A stretch of DNA of 64,000 nt. It comes from Chitinophaga polysaccharea (GTDB taxonomy: Bacteria > Bacteroidota > Bacteroidia > Chitinophagales > Chitinophagaceae). This document shows positions 1 through 8,212 of the stretch, piece after piece. The notes below the pieces were generated by a model. The model did not search any database. It was not told the DNA's origin and saw only the letters and a list, made by a program, of their open reading frames with translations. Location: positions 3,224,001 through 3,288,000 of the forward strand of contig NZ_CABFVU010000001.1 of the NCBI RefSeq assembly GCF_902150045.1, in the 5' to 3' direction. A program made the position numbers and the translations under genes. Positions within the stretch are counted from its first letter, which is position 1. The number at the start of each line of letters is the position of its first letter.

Positions 1-1200
1 GGCAGGCGCCTTTACGCCGGCGATATGGAGGAAGGTGGGGGCCCAGTCGATGTTGAGCATCAGCTGATCGATAGAAGTGCCGGGCTTCACTACACCAGGG
101 TATTTAATGATAAAAGGCGTACGCAGTGATTCCTCATAAATAAAACGCTTATCGAACCAGCCATGTTCACCCATGTAGAAGCCCTGGTCGGAAGCATACA
201 CCACTACGGTATTTTTTGAGAGACCTGATTTATCCAGGTAATCCAGCAGCTGGCCGATGTTCCTGTCGAGCGATTTTGCAGTGGCCAGATAGTCTTTCAG
301 GTAACGCTGGTATTTCCATTCCACCAGGGCATCGCCTGAGAGCTTTTGCTCATCAAATTCTTTGCTGATCTTATTCTCATAATAATCGATGTAGGCCTTT
401 CTCTGTTCCGGTGTAAAGCGGCCATAGATCCCTTTTTCGTAATTGGCATGTACCTTCAGGTCTTCTTTCAGGCGCATGGTTTTATCGATGGTCATATCCT
501 GGTCCTGTGCGGCCAGACGGTTTTTATAGTCGTCTTTAAATGTTGCCGGAAGGGGAAATGTTTTATCATCATATGCGCCGAGATCCTGGATATCCGGCAG
601 CCATTCGCGGTGTGTGGCCTTTTCGCCTACCACCAGGAAAAAGGGTTTGGTGGTATCCCGTTTTTCTATCCAGTTAACAGAAAGGTTGGTGATGATATTG
701 GTAACATATCCTTCAATGCGGCTGGTATCATTAGGCCCGATGATATCCGGGTTGTAATACTGGCCCTGGCTGTTGAGGATACGCCAGTAGTCGAACCCCT
801 TTGGCAGGTTGCCCAGGTGCCACTTCCCGATCCATGCTATCTGGTAGCCGTTCTGCTGCAGCAGGGCAGGGAACAGTTGCTGTTCCACGTCGAACTTTTT
901 CTCATTCAGCGTATAGCCGTTAATGTGACTGTACTTACCGGTAAGCAGGGTAGCCCTGCTGGGACCGCAAATGGAGTTGGTGACCAGCGCGTTTTTGAAA
1001 ACAGCACCCTGGCGGGCGATGCGGTCGATGTTAGGCGTTTGCACCAGTTTGCTGCCATAGGCGCTGATGGCCTGGTAAGCATGGTCATCTGAGAAGATGA
1101 ATATGATGTTGGGCCGCTGCGTTTGTGCGTAGCCGTTAGCGGTGAAGAGGAGTAGTGCTCCGCAGATTTTTCCAAGATAGTTTGCGGAAAAAATTTTCAT
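1..1200 (-). CDS. Sulfatase, family S1 (C-terminus beyond left edge)
   Basis: Exported Cys-type sulfatase that would hydrolyse sulfate esters, probably on a sulfated glycan. The first 400 residues are visible and the frame is still open at base 1. An N-terminal signal peptide ends near AYAQ/GYAQ (residue 26). The metal-binding pair SDDH is at 37-40, and the sulfatase signature C-G-P-S-R at 78-82 supplies the Cys that becomes formylglycine, followed by LLTGKYSH. IGKWHLG and SDQGFYMGEHGW-type motifs follow. The wording around DDHAYQA and NSICGPSR resembles GlcNAc-6-sulfatase-like S1 subfamilies, but the substrate is not certain. It lies 40 bases downstream of the DUF1349 gene on the same strand, so the two are probably cotranscribed. 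An anaerobic-type or FGE maturase must act elsewhere in the genome. Confidence 0.93.
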   Translation of the reverse strand, partial: MKIFSANYLGKICGALLLFTANGYAQTQRPNIIFIFSDDHAYQAISAYGSKLVQTPNIDRIARQGAVFKNALVTNSICGPSRATLLTGKYSHINGYTLNEKKFDVEQQLFPALLQQNGYQIAWIGKWHLGNLPKGFDYWRILNSQGQYYNPDIIGPNDTSRIEGYVTNIITNLSVNWIEKRDTTKPFFLVVGEKATHREWLPDIQDLGAYDDKTFPLPATFKDDYKNRLAAQDQDMTIDKTMRLKEDLKVHANYEKGIYGRFTPEQRKAYIDYYENKISKEFDEQKLSGDALVEWKYQRYLKDYLATAKSLDRNIGQLLDYLDKSGLSKNTVVVYASDQGFYMGEHGWFDKRFIYEESLRTPFIIKYPGVVKPGTSIDQLMLNIDWAPTFLHIAGVKAPA

Positions 1201-1240
1201 GTTCAGTGTTTTATCTGTTTACCTATTGCCGCCCCCCACA

Positions 1241-1843
1241 TCACTTCTCCGCCACCACCTTAAAATCCTCAAACACCACATCAAAAGGCAACTTTCCCGG
1301 TGCTGCCGCCACTGGTCCTATCTGCACTTTACCGCCAGGAGGGAAATACGCCAGCCGCAGCATATCAAATTTCTTATTATCAAAAGAGTATTCAATCTGC
1401 ACATAATCTCCTTTACGCAATAATTTCAACCACATGCTTTTGGGGCTGTCGTGCCGCGGTACTACAGCCCAATCGGATACTTCACGTGTAACTACGGCGC
1501 TTACATTCTGCACGCCGTCTACATATTCTATCCCTGTTTTAATCCAGTTTTTGGCATCCTTGCGGATCATCAGGCCGGCCTGGTGAAACAGCTCTTTATA
1601 CTGACCGGAAATTTTTACGGTAGCCGTAAAATCACCTTCCTGTTCCTGGTAATAAAAAGGACCGTTATCACGGATGAAGCCATAATGTGTTACCTGCCAG
1701 TAGTCGGTACCGGGGTCAACGGTCACATTGATCCGGTTGTGAACTGCCGACCATTTCTGCGGAGCGTTATACCATTGCATTGTTTGTGCTTTTAATCCCA
1801 TACTTGCTGCTATGAAAGCAGATAATGCTACAATTCTTTTCAT
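1241..1843 (-). CDS. DUF1349 domain secreted protein
   Basis: A 200-residue protein with a signal peptide (residues 1-19, ending LKAQ) followed by a single DUF1349 domain, a concanavalin-A/laminin-G-like beta sandwich. Family hallmarks visible are the DNGPFYYQ stretch near residue 60, the AGLMIRKD segment near 90 and YVDGVQNVSAVVT near 107. Such proteins are annotated as 'regulation of enolase' from a yeast homologue, but in Bacteroidota they are exported and probably bind or act on carbohydrate. It sits directly upstream of the sulfatase gene in the same direction. The domain call is firm; the function is unknown. Confidence 0.85.
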   Translation of the reverse strand: MKRIVALSAFIAASMGLKAQTMQWYNAPQKWSAVHNRINVTVDPGTDYWQVTHYGFIRDNGPFYYQEQEGDFTATVKISGQYKELFHQAGLMIRKDAKNWIKTGIEYVDGVQNVSAVVTREVSDWAVVPRHDSPKSMWLKLLRKGDYVQIEYSFDNKKFDMLRLAYFPPGGKVQIGPVAAAPGKLPFDVVFEDFKVVAEK

Positions 1844-1909
1844 AAATGTTCCCGTAAAAATTTTATGTAAGATGATAAATATTCCCCGTAATAAGTAATT
1901 TTTAGTGAT

Positions 1910-1921
1910 GGGCAGCTGCCC
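1910..1921. promoter_or_regulatory. 12-bp perfect palindrome between divergent genes
   Basis: GGGCAGCTGCCC lies between the divergently transcribed DUF1349 and PIG-L genes, about 40 bases before the PIG-L start. A TAACTTTA string resembling the Bacteroidota -7 element follows at about 1931. It could be an operator, but a 12-bp GC-rich palindrome can also arise by chance. Confidence 0.25.
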
Positions 1922-1958
1922 GGGATTTGTTAACTTTAAGAACCCTCATTAACCTGTT

Positions 1959-2624
1959 ATGAACATGCGTGAAGAAAACCCACACACCAGCAAAAGGAAA
2001 TCAGTTGCAGTTATAGTAGCCCATCCGGACGACGAAACTCTGTGGGCGGGAGGCAGCATTCTGTTTCACCCGCAGTGGAACTGGACCATCATCAGCCTGT
2101 GCCGGGCGGCTGATCCGGACAGAGCCCCTAAATTTTTTAAGGCATTACAATTGTATGGAGCACAGGGTGTAATGGGGGATATGGATGATGGTCCTGAACA
2201 AACACCTTTGCCGGATGAGGTAGTGGAAAACCAGGTGCTTGCTTTATTGCCTGTACAACATTACGACCTGGTCATTACCCATCACCCGCAGGGGGAATAT
2301 ACCCGGCATCTCCGCCATGAAGAAGTAAGCGGCGCCGTTATCCGCTTATGGCAGCAAGGCCGTATCAGTGCCGGGGAGCTTTGGGTGTTTGCTTATGAAG
2401 ACGGGTTGAAGTCCTATTTCCCCGAGGCAGTACCTGAAGCTACCATTTATCATGTGCTGGATAAAGATATCTGGCAAAGGAAATATGAGATGATTACCCA
2501 AACGTATGGATTTAGGACCGATAGCTGGGAGGCCGCCACAACGCCGCAGGCGGAATCGTTCTGGTGTTTCAATAACAGCGGGGAAGCCCACCAGTGGCTA
2601 AATAATTTACCGGTTGCGTTATGA
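1959..2624 (+). CDS. PIG-L (LmbE) family deacetylase
   Basis: A zinc-dependent N-deacetylase of the PIG-L/LmbE family, 221 residues, no signal peptide, so cytoplasmic. The zinc motif A-H-P-D-D-E-T lies at about residues 21-27 and is followed by LWAGG; the second metal site is the H-L-R-H-E-E run near residue 111. Family members remove acetyl groups from GlcNAc-type sugars (mycothiol, bacillithiol, GPI and antibiotic pathways). The stop overlaps the next gene's ATG by four bases (ATGA), indicating translational coupling with the GT4 glycosyltransferase. The likely job is deacetylating an amino sugar made or moved by that partner. Met3 is an alternative start. Confidence 0.9.
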   Translation: MNMREENPHTSKRKSVAVIVAHPDDETLWAGGSILFHPQWNWTIISLCRAADPDRAPKFFKALQLYGAQGVMGDMDDGPEQTPLPDEVVENQVLALLPVQHYDLVITHHPQGEYTRHLRHEEVSGAVIRLWQQGRISAGELWVFAYEDGLKSYFPEAVPEATIYHVLDKDIWQRKYEMITQTYGFRTDSWEAATTPQAESFWCFNNSGEAHQWLNNLPVAL

Positions 2625-3766
2625 AAGTGCTTTTATTATTTGATTATCCGCCAGCCCCAGGAGGACTGGCAACACAGGGAAACTTATTGTACCAGGGTTT
2701 GCTGGAAGCAGGTGTGAATGCCCTGGCAGTACATTACGATTCACCATTGGAAAAGGAATGGTATTACAGCTGGTTTAAGCCGGATGTAGTAGTAGGGGTA
2801 GGTTACTGGGGATATTGCCCGCAGCTGGTGCTGCATCCGCAGCGGTTTGGCGTACAGCCGGTACCGTGGCTGGTGGCCGATGGGTATATTGCTAACTACC
2901 ACGATGTGTTAAACCAGCTGCCGCTGCTCCTGGTCACCTCGCAGTGGGTTAAGGAAATGTATATAAGGGACGGTATCAATGGCGATAAGATTGCCGTATT
3001 GCCCGTAGGCTGTAATACCAACAGGTTTATACCAATGTCTCAGCAACATCCGGGGGTGAAAGCCATCCGTGAATCAATGGGCGTGGCGCCGGATGAGCTG
3101 ATGCTTCTTACTATTGGCGGGGACGCCTGTTCAAAAGGCGCGAGGGAAGTGATGTATGCATTATCACAATTAGGCGGCGAAGTGCCGGACAACTGGAAGT
3201 ATATCTGCAAAGTATGGCCCCAGGAACGCAGTAACAAACAAAACAAAGCCGACCTGGAACTGGCAGATGAACTGGGACTGATTGATAAGGTAAAATATGT
3301 TACCAGTATCGTTTCACGGGAACAGATGCCGTACCTCATCAACGCCTGCGATATTTATGTGGCGCCCTCACGCCTGGAAGGCTTCGGGATGACCCAGGTA
3401 GAAGCAGGCGCCTGCGAAAAACCGGTGATCGGCATCCGCGCCATGGGTATGCTTGATACGCTGGTACACGGTGAAACCGCTTTGCTGGCAGGTGTGGCAG
3501 AAGAAATCGTAACCAGCGAAGTAATGGTCGGTAAAGAATCTGGTTTTGTTACCAGTCAGAAGGTGGTATTTTCCACGCCACGCACGGTAGACTACAGGGC
3601 AGATGTAAATGATATCAGGCAATACCTGCAGCGGTTAATGACAGATGCCGCCTACAGGGAACAATTGGGTAAAGCAGCACGTAAAAGAATAACCGCAAAT
3701 TTTGACTACCGGGTGATAGCAAGGCAGTTTATCCAGTTGATGCATGAAAAACTTAATATCCGTTAA
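2621..3766 (+). CDS. GT4-family glycosyltransferase
   Basis: A 381-residue GT-B fold glycosyltransferase of family 4. The N-terminal half opens with a nucleotide-fold strand (KVLLLFDYPPAPGG) and the C-terminal half carries the donor-binding EGFGMTQVEAGACEKP stretch near residue 253, with the E-x7-E spacing typical of retaining GT4 enzymes. There is no signal peptide or membrane segment. It overlaps the PIG-L gene upstream by four bases and lies two bases before the glycosidase gene. The N-terminus does not resemble BshA of bacillithiol synthesis. The donor and acceptor cannot be read from sequence. Confidence 0.88.
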   Translation: MKVLLLFDYPPAPGGLATQGNLLYQGLLEAGVNALAVHYDSPLEKEWYYSWFKPDVVVGVGYWGYCPQLVLHPQRFGVQPVPWLVADGYIANYHDVLNQLPLLLVTSQWVKEMYIRDGINGDKIAVLPVGCNTNRFIPMSQQHPGVKAIRESMGVAPDELMLLTIGGDACSKGAREVMYALSQLGGEVPDNWKYICKVWPQERSNKQNKADLELADELGLIDKVKYVTSIVSREQMPYLINACDIYVAPSRLEGFGMTQVEAGACEKPVIGIRAMGMLDTLVHGETALLAGVAEEIVTSEVMVGKESGFVTSQKVVFSTPRTVDYRADVNDIRQYLQRLMTDAAYREQLGKAARKRITANFDYRVIARQFIQLMHEKLNIR

Positions 3767-3768
3767 AC

Positions 3769-4953
3769 ATGGAAGCTTCCTCCTGGTCAACCATCAATGC
3801 AGCCAGGGATGCCGCACTGAAGGTATTACTGCATAATGTGAACGGCCCTTTTCAGGGCCTTCCCCGCACTGCCGGGTGGGGATACCCTGAGCCATATACA
3901 CGGGACCTGTTGCTGTCTTTTTTTGGTATAGGCGTTACCGGTAACGATGTGCTGATAAAAAGTATCAGGAAGGTGCTGGAAACACTGGCAAAAAACCAGA
4001 CGCCGCACGGGCATATTCCCTCCCTTGTGCATGATAAACAGGACCTCGGCGCCAGCGACTGCACCCCGCTCTTCCTGCTGGTAACCGGTATGTACCGTAA
4101 GCTGTCGGAAGAAGAACAGTTCCTCGAAGAGGCGGTGAACAGATCGTTGCAGTGGATGGAGTATCAAAGTCCTTCAGACCGGTACCTGGTAGCGCAGCAG
4201 CCTACCAGCGACTGGCGCGATGAACAATGGGTACTGGGCTACGGCCTGTTTGTAAACACCCTTGTGTACAGTTATCTCCGTATCCTGGGGCATCATGAGC
4301 GGGCGGAAAAAGTAAGACAGGCCATGGGAAGATTTACCGTCACCGGGGGAGTACAACACCGGCATGTACATGAAGGGCTGGTGGTGAAACACAAACCCTA
4401 TTATGCTATGTGGTCTTACAAAGTGCTGAGCAGCGAAAGGTTCGATCTGCTGGGCAACAGCCTGGCAATACTTTCCGGCATTGCAGCACCTACACGGGCG
4501 GCAGACATGGTGGCATGGATTGAAGAGGAATGTGCTGAGCTTATAAAGAACGGACAGCTGGGCGTGAAACTGCCTCCTAACTTCTTCCCCTATACGAAAC
4601 CGGGCGATAGCGACTGGCATGAACGCTATGCTTTTTTTAATCTCCCGGGAGAATATCATAACGGCGGTATCTGGCCCTTTATCTGCGGCTTTTATGTGGC
4701 CGCGCTGGTGGCTGCAAAGAAGTACCGGCTGGCGGAAGAAAAACTGCTGGAGCTTACCAGGATCATCACTATTTCCAGCAGCGGCAAGGTAGATTATGGA
4801 TTCAATGAATGGCTGAAAGCACAGGATGGAACTGCAAAAGGGCAGGAGTGGCAAACCTGGAGCGCTGCTTTGTACCTTTATGCCGCGAAATGCGTGGAAG
4901 AAAGAAGAACCCCTTTCTTTGATGAAATGCGAATGCGTCAGCCGGCTGCATGA
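3769..4953 (+). CDS. GH100-like six-hairpin glycosidase (invertase/debranching type)
   Basis: A 394-residue (alpha/alpha)6 barrel glycosidase related to neutral invertases (GH100) and amylo-alpha-1,6-glucosidases. Landmarks are WGYPEPYTRDLL near residue 37, TSDWRDEQW near 145 (the Asp pair is in the catalytic region of the clan), HNGGIWPFICGF near 298, and FNEWLKAQDG followed by QEWQTWSAALY near the C-terminus. No signal peptide is seen, so it should act in the cytoplasm. It starts two bases after the glycosyltransferase stop, making a three-gene unit with PIG-L and GT4. Substrate is open: sucrose, trehalose-like or an alpha-glucoside of the partner pathway. Annotation pipelines may call it glycogen debranching enzyme. 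Confidence 0.75.
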   Translation: MEASSWSTINAARDAALKVLLHNVNGPFQGLPRTAGWGYPEPYTRDLLLSFFGIGVTGNDVLIKSIRKVLETLAKNQTPHGHIPSLVHDKQDLGASDCTPLFLLVTGMYRKLSEEEQFLEEAVNRSLQWMEYQSPSDRYLVAQQPTSDWRDEQWVLGYGLFVNTLVYSYLRILGHHERAEKVRQAMGRFTVTGGVQHRHVHEGLVVKHKPYYAMWSYKVLSSERFDLLGNSLAILSGIAAPTRAADMVAWIEEECAELIKNGQLGVKLPPNFFPYTKPGDSDWHERYAFFNLPGEYHNGGIWPFICGFYVAALVAAKKYRLAEEKLLELTRIITISSSGKVDYGFNEWLKAQDGTAKGQEWQTWSAALYLYAAKCVEERRTPFFDEMRMRQPAA

Positions 4954-5027
4954 TAAGTTAATAAAAGATTAGCCTGCAGATAAGTGAATTGATGTAACTT
5001 CGCGCACAATATCCCGTGTAATAACTT

Positions 5028-5657
5028 ATGAAGATGAACATTTACAGATCCCTGACCCTGGTGGCGGTTTTAGCTACCGTTCTTACTGCCTGTGGAAGCC
5101 TTGAAATGGCCGGACCGGATAACGTTACCCCCGTAACTCCGCCTCCCACAACACCACCCGTAACTGGCAACAATAAAATTGAAGGCAACTGGAATTTTGC
5201 AGGTACCACCATGACAGGCACCAGTACCGTGTCGGAAGGCAATGCCAAAGTCATTTCCTACAGTGATTATACAACATTCAACAACAAGGGCACCTGTGTG
5301 ATCGACGGCAGTTCGTTCAGGTTTAATGCGCTCAGCTATTCCATTGATACCATGCTCAGGATGGTGATGTATGTGGATGGACAACTGCTGACCGATATGG
5401 ACGTCCCCTTCCAGGTGACCATGGCGCCTTACAGCGCAGTAAGTCCTTATAAACTGGTGGGCGCCGATTCCATTTACTTCAGTAATGGAATGGTCGAAAA
5501 TCCTTCGGCTGGCGGCGGTACCGTGAAAGTGATCGATATTGGCGGAAAAATTTCCTGGAGAGGAGACACCCTGGTGGTGACAACGAAATTAAACCAGATG
5601 GTGGAGTCAGCATTTGTGGCTACTTCACAGGAAATGAGGTTTGTGAAACAAAAATAA
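5028..5657 (+). CDS. Putative lipoprotein, unknown function
   Basis: A 209-residue lipoprotein. The signal sequence ends in a lipobox L-T-A-C (Cys22), followed by a Pro/Thr-rich linker (VTPPPTTPPVTG) that would hold the domain off the membrane. The rest is a beta-rich domain beginning KIEGNWNFAGTTMTG, reminiscent of lipocalin-like exported domains of Bacteroidota, but I cannot name a family. It stands alone: 74 bases after the glycosidase gene, and it ends at a strong hairpin shared with the convergent gene. Confidence 0.75.
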   Translation: MKMNIYRSLTLVAVLATVLTACGSLEMAGPDNVTPVTPPPTTPPVTGNNKIEGNWNFAGTTMTGTSTVSEGNAKVISYSDYTTFNNKGTCVIDGSSFRFNALSYSIDTMLRMVMYVDGQLLTDMDVPFQVTMAPYSAVSPYKLVGADSIYFSNGMVENPSAGGGTVKVIDIGGKISWRGDTLVVTTKLNQMVESAFVATSQEMRFVKQK

Positions 5658-5661
5658 AGCG

Positions 5662-5687
5662 ACCGGCGGTTAATTGTAACCGCCGGT
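5662..5687. terminator. Bidirectional terminator hairpin
   Basis: Perfect 11-bp arms (ACCGGCGGTTA / TAACCGCCGGT) with a 4-base loop lie five bases after the lipoprotein stop. They are followed by a T-rich stretch on the plus strand and flanked by AAAAATAAA on the other side. The next gene converges from the right (stop at 5693), so the hairpin can serve both strands. Confidence 0.85.
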
Positions 5688-5692
5688 GTCCC

Positions 5693-6958
5693 TTACTTTT
5701 TACGTGCATCTGCTGCCTGCCAGATAGCTTTAATGGTGGCTTCATCATTCATCCCGTCGGGGCATTGGGGGGAGCGGGTATTGGCCCGGTACTTTAATCT
5801 GGGTTGTTTCCTGCCCAGTGTAACCACTCTTGTTACCGGCATCTGCAAATGGCCATTGGCGTCATGGTCTGCCACCCATTGGTGGGCATATCGCAGCCAG
5901 TTGTTGCGGTATTGCTCCGGTTGCTGGTAAAACCAGCTGATCTCATCAAACCCCCAGGGATAAATGGTAGTGGTATCCGGAACACCGGGATGGTTGCTGA
6001 TACCAAAATTATCCAACTCCACCAGGTAAGGCATCGACACGGCTTTCCAGCCACTGGGTGCAATACCGCCTTTGCTTCTCCCGTAAAGCGCATCTGTAAA
6101 ACCAACAGCCAAAATACCTTCCTGTGGCCGTTCCGGTACCGATTTTATCCGCAACGGGAAAGAATTGAAATCCAGTAAGCTTTTACCGTTGGCCACCATA
6201 CCGCCCGATGGCGTATGGGCATCCAGCAATACCCAATGGCGACGGGTATGTGTTTTTGCATAGGCCCGTATTTTTTCCAGGAAAGCGGCCCATTCAGTAA
6301 GCTGTGGATCTTCCATGCCTATCAGGGCAATCTGCCCCAGGTGAAGCGCTTCGCATCCCACCTCCATATAAGTACCGGCCAGGAACATAAACCACAGACG
6401 GGTTTCCACGCGCGTAATATCAGGCACGCTGTTGCCTTTGCTCCAGTGATCCACCAGTTTGCCTTTGGTGTTCAGCATATCGGCATAACGGAAATGCCGG
6501 TTTTCCGCGACTAGTCCCAGTGCCCTGAATGCCCATGCAGGAACAGGAATGGTATTTACCTGCTCACTGATCTGTTCAAAAAGGGCTGCCTGGAAAATGA
6601 CATCCGGGTCATTTTTGTGTACCTCTTCTACCAATCGTTTGGCATTGTCGAGGTAGTCTTTGTTGTTCAGCACCGCTTCTCCTCCCCAGCGGTAAATGGC
6701 GCGGCCAATGAACTTTGCCCCGGTGTTACGGATCAGGCGGATATCGTCTTCCTTGTTGGGATAAGGCGCATCGGAAGCGTAAGGATCTACCGCGAGGAAT
6801 TCGGTCATGGTAACTGCATGGTCCAGGTAATGTTCCAGCACGGGCCGGGAAATGCCTTTTTCATTGAAAGAGTAGGATTGTGCGCAGGCGGTAACAGCCC
6901 ATAAGCTGATACCTGCGGTCAGCCATGCTGCCGCCGGACGCTGAGTGAATAGTGACAT
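5693..6958 (-). CDS. Exported protein of unknown family
   Basis: A 421-residue protein counted from the ATG at 6958, where a signal peptide (MSLFTQRPAAAWLTAG to ACAQ) begins. The open frame extends 25 codons further upstream, but those codons are basic and Cys-rich and look non-coding. The mature part has many conserved-looking aromatic and acidic stretches: GRAIYRWGGE, EALHLGQIALIG, RRHWVLLDAHTP, LYGRSKGGIAPSGW, WGFDEISWFYQQPEQYR. The alternation of hydrophobic strands with acidic residues (EALHLGQ, LLDAH) would suit a TIM-barrel glycosidase-like fold, which is inference only. I do not recognise a named family. It converges on the lipoprotein gene and is divergent from the GNAT gene. Confidence 0.8.
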   Translation of the reverse strand: MSLFTQRPAAAWLTAGISLWAVTACAQSYSFNEKGISRPVLEHYLDHAVTMTEFLAVDPYASDAPYPNKEDDIRLIRNTGAKFIGRAIYRWGGEAVLNNKDYLDNAKRLVEEVHKNDPDVIFQAALFEQISEQVNTIPVPAWAFRALGLVAENRHFRYADMLNTKGKLVDHWSKGNSVPDITRVETRLWFMFLAGTYMEVGCEALHLGQIALIGMEDPQLTEWAAFLEKIRAYAKTHTRRHWVLLDAHTPSGGMVANGKSLLDFNSFPLRIKSVPERPQEGILAVGFTDALYGRSKGGIAPSGWKAVSMPYLVELDNFGISNHPGVPDTTTIYPWGFDEISWFYQQPEQYRNNWLRYAHQWVADHDANGHLQMPVTRVVTLGRKQPRLKYRANTRSPQCPDGMNDEATIKAIWQAADARKK

Positions 6959-7073
6959 GTCGTGGAATAAGTTTTCCGGACAAGATACTTTTTTTTGCCT
7001 GCCGCAGATAACATTTTTGGTGGAGTGGTGCAATTGTTTTTATATTGAGGCCGTTAAATGAGACAGCCAACAT

Positions 7074-7619
7074 ATGAGATTATTGCCGGAAATTTTTCCT
7101 GTTTTGTTTACCCCCCGTCTTCACCTGGTTGAAATTGAACATTTGCATCAGCCGGACCTGTTTTACCTGCTGACGGATAAACGGGTTACCCGTTATTATC
7201 ATGTTATTCCATTGAGCGAAGTGGCAGATGTTCGCCCCGCTATCGATCTTTTTAAGAAACGTTTTACTGATAAAGAAGGGATTCGCTGGGGCATTGCCCT
7301 TGGAAATAAAACGGAGTTGATCGGGTTTATCGGTTTCAATAATTACGAAACAGAAGATACGGTGCCGCTGGTATTTGCGCTGGTGCAGGAGTATTGGGGC
7401 AAAGGCTATATGGCCGAAGCTATTGAGGCGGTAGTGCAATATATTTTTACTGCCCTGGAGGTGAAAAAAGTGGTGGCAGATGTATTGCCGGGTAATACAG
7501 CTTCGGAAAGGGTACTGGTAAAAACAGGGTTCCTCCACGAAGGACTGGTAGCCGGCGGCATGGCGTGGAACAATAAAAATTATGATGTGAACCGTTACGT
7601 ACGGCAGCCCAACCTGTAA
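7074..7619 (+). CDS. GNAT-family N-acetyltransferase (RimJ/RimL type)
   Basis: A 181-residue acetyltransferase of the ribosomal-protein-acetylase-like GNAT group. The N-terminus has the usual FTPRLHLVEIEHLHQPDLF opening, the central strand reads LIGFIGFNNYE, and the acetyl-CoA pyrophosphate loop is in VQEYWGKGYMAEAIEAV near residue 106. It ends with the ERVLVKTGFLHEG motif B region. Cytoplasmic. The substrate, a protein N-terminus or a small amine, cannot be told. It has its own transcription unit, divergent from the exported protein gene. Confidence 0.92.
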   Translation: MRLLPEIFPVLFTPRLHLVEIEHLHQPDLFYLLTDKRVTRYYHVIPLSEVADVRPAIDLFKKRFTDKEGIRWGIALGNKTELIGFIGFNNYETEDTVPLVFALVQEYWGKGYMAEAIEAVVQYIFTALEVKKVVADVLPGNTASERVLVKTGFLHEGLVAGGMAWNNKNYDVNRYVRQPNL

Positions 7620-7702
7620 GTATCCCTACCATTCAGGGCATAGTAATGCCGGTTCCTCTAAAGGGAACAGTAAAGATACTTACAGGAATTACAGATGCAG
7701 GA

Positions 7703-8014
7703 TTAAGCTTTTTTAGCGACGGCTTTCTTGGAAGCAGCTTTCTTTGGCGTCACTTTTTTGCTGGCGGCTTTGGGAGTGTTGGCTTTGGGAGCAGTTGCTT
7801 TTTTGGCAGCAGCTTTTTTCTTCGGCTTCGCAGGGTCTTTTTGTTTATCCGTTAATCCCGCGGTCATCGCTTTAGCGGCTTTTTTTACATTCCTGAGAAA
7901 TTTCTTTTCTCCCAGTTTCTCTTTTAAATCGCTCAGCGCGTTTAATACGGCGGCTACTTTTGCACCGGCTTCTTTTTTGAGATGCTTGCCGGTTGGTTTA
8001 CTCGAATCAGTCAT
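7703..8014 (-). CDS. Histone H1-like Lys/Ala-rich DNA-binding protein
   Basis: A 103-residue, very basic protein. The first 55 residues form an amphipathic helical part (LNALSDLKEKLGEKKFLRNVKKAAKAM); the last 50 are a low-complexity tail of AAKK, APKA and SKKV/PKKA units typical of eukaryote-like H1 tails and of bacterial Hc1/AlgP-type proteins. Such tails bind DNA without sequence preference and compact the nucleoid. It is a single gene on the minus strand, separated by about 200 bases from the biosynthetic operon that starts in the opposite direction. The function is inferred from composition. Confidence 0.8.
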   Translation of the reverse strand: MTDSSKPTGKHLKKEAGAKVAAVLNALSDLKEKLGEKKFLRNVKKAAKAMTAGLTDKQKDPAKPKKKAAAKKATAPKANTPKAASKKVTPKKAASKKAVAKKA

Positions 8015-8144
8015 GGAGCAATTATATTATTTAGAAAAATGTTTATATTCAAAATTAACAATTAAATAATATTGCCAATGTTAAGTTTTATAAACCTATG
8101 ATTCATAAAGAATATTCTGGTCTTAATGAAACTGATTTCGGCCA

Positions 8145-8152
8145 TAAATTTG
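8145..8152 (+). promoter_or_regulatory. Bacteroidota -7 element TAAATTTG before the biosynthetic operon
   Basis: TAAATTTG matches the TAnnTTTG -7 consensus of Bacteroidota sigma factors exactly. It lies 60 bases before the ATG chosen for the FAD oxidoreductase. No clear TTTG is present at the -33 distance. Its position inside the longest open frame supports the start at 8213 over the upstream ATG at 8126. Confidence 0.4.
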
Positions 8153-8212
8153 CTATATTGGGATGGGCTCCTTCCTTGTGTCGGAGCTTGTTATTGTTTT
8201 AACCATAGGGGT

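Noticed and set aside
346..1092. 248-codon plus-strand open frame across the sulfatase region
   Set aside because: The minus-strand frame has the signal peptide and CGPSR sulfatase signature, so this is its complement.
1959..3766. Bacillithiol BshA/BshB pair
   Set aside because: The glycosyltransferase lacks the BshA-like N-terminus, and a GH100-like glycosidase, not BshC, is the third gene.
8126..8212. Upstream extension of the FAD oxidoreductase
   Set aside because: The extra 29 residues push the Rossmann motif away from the N-terminus, are Cys/Trp-rich, and cover a TAnnTTTG promoter element.
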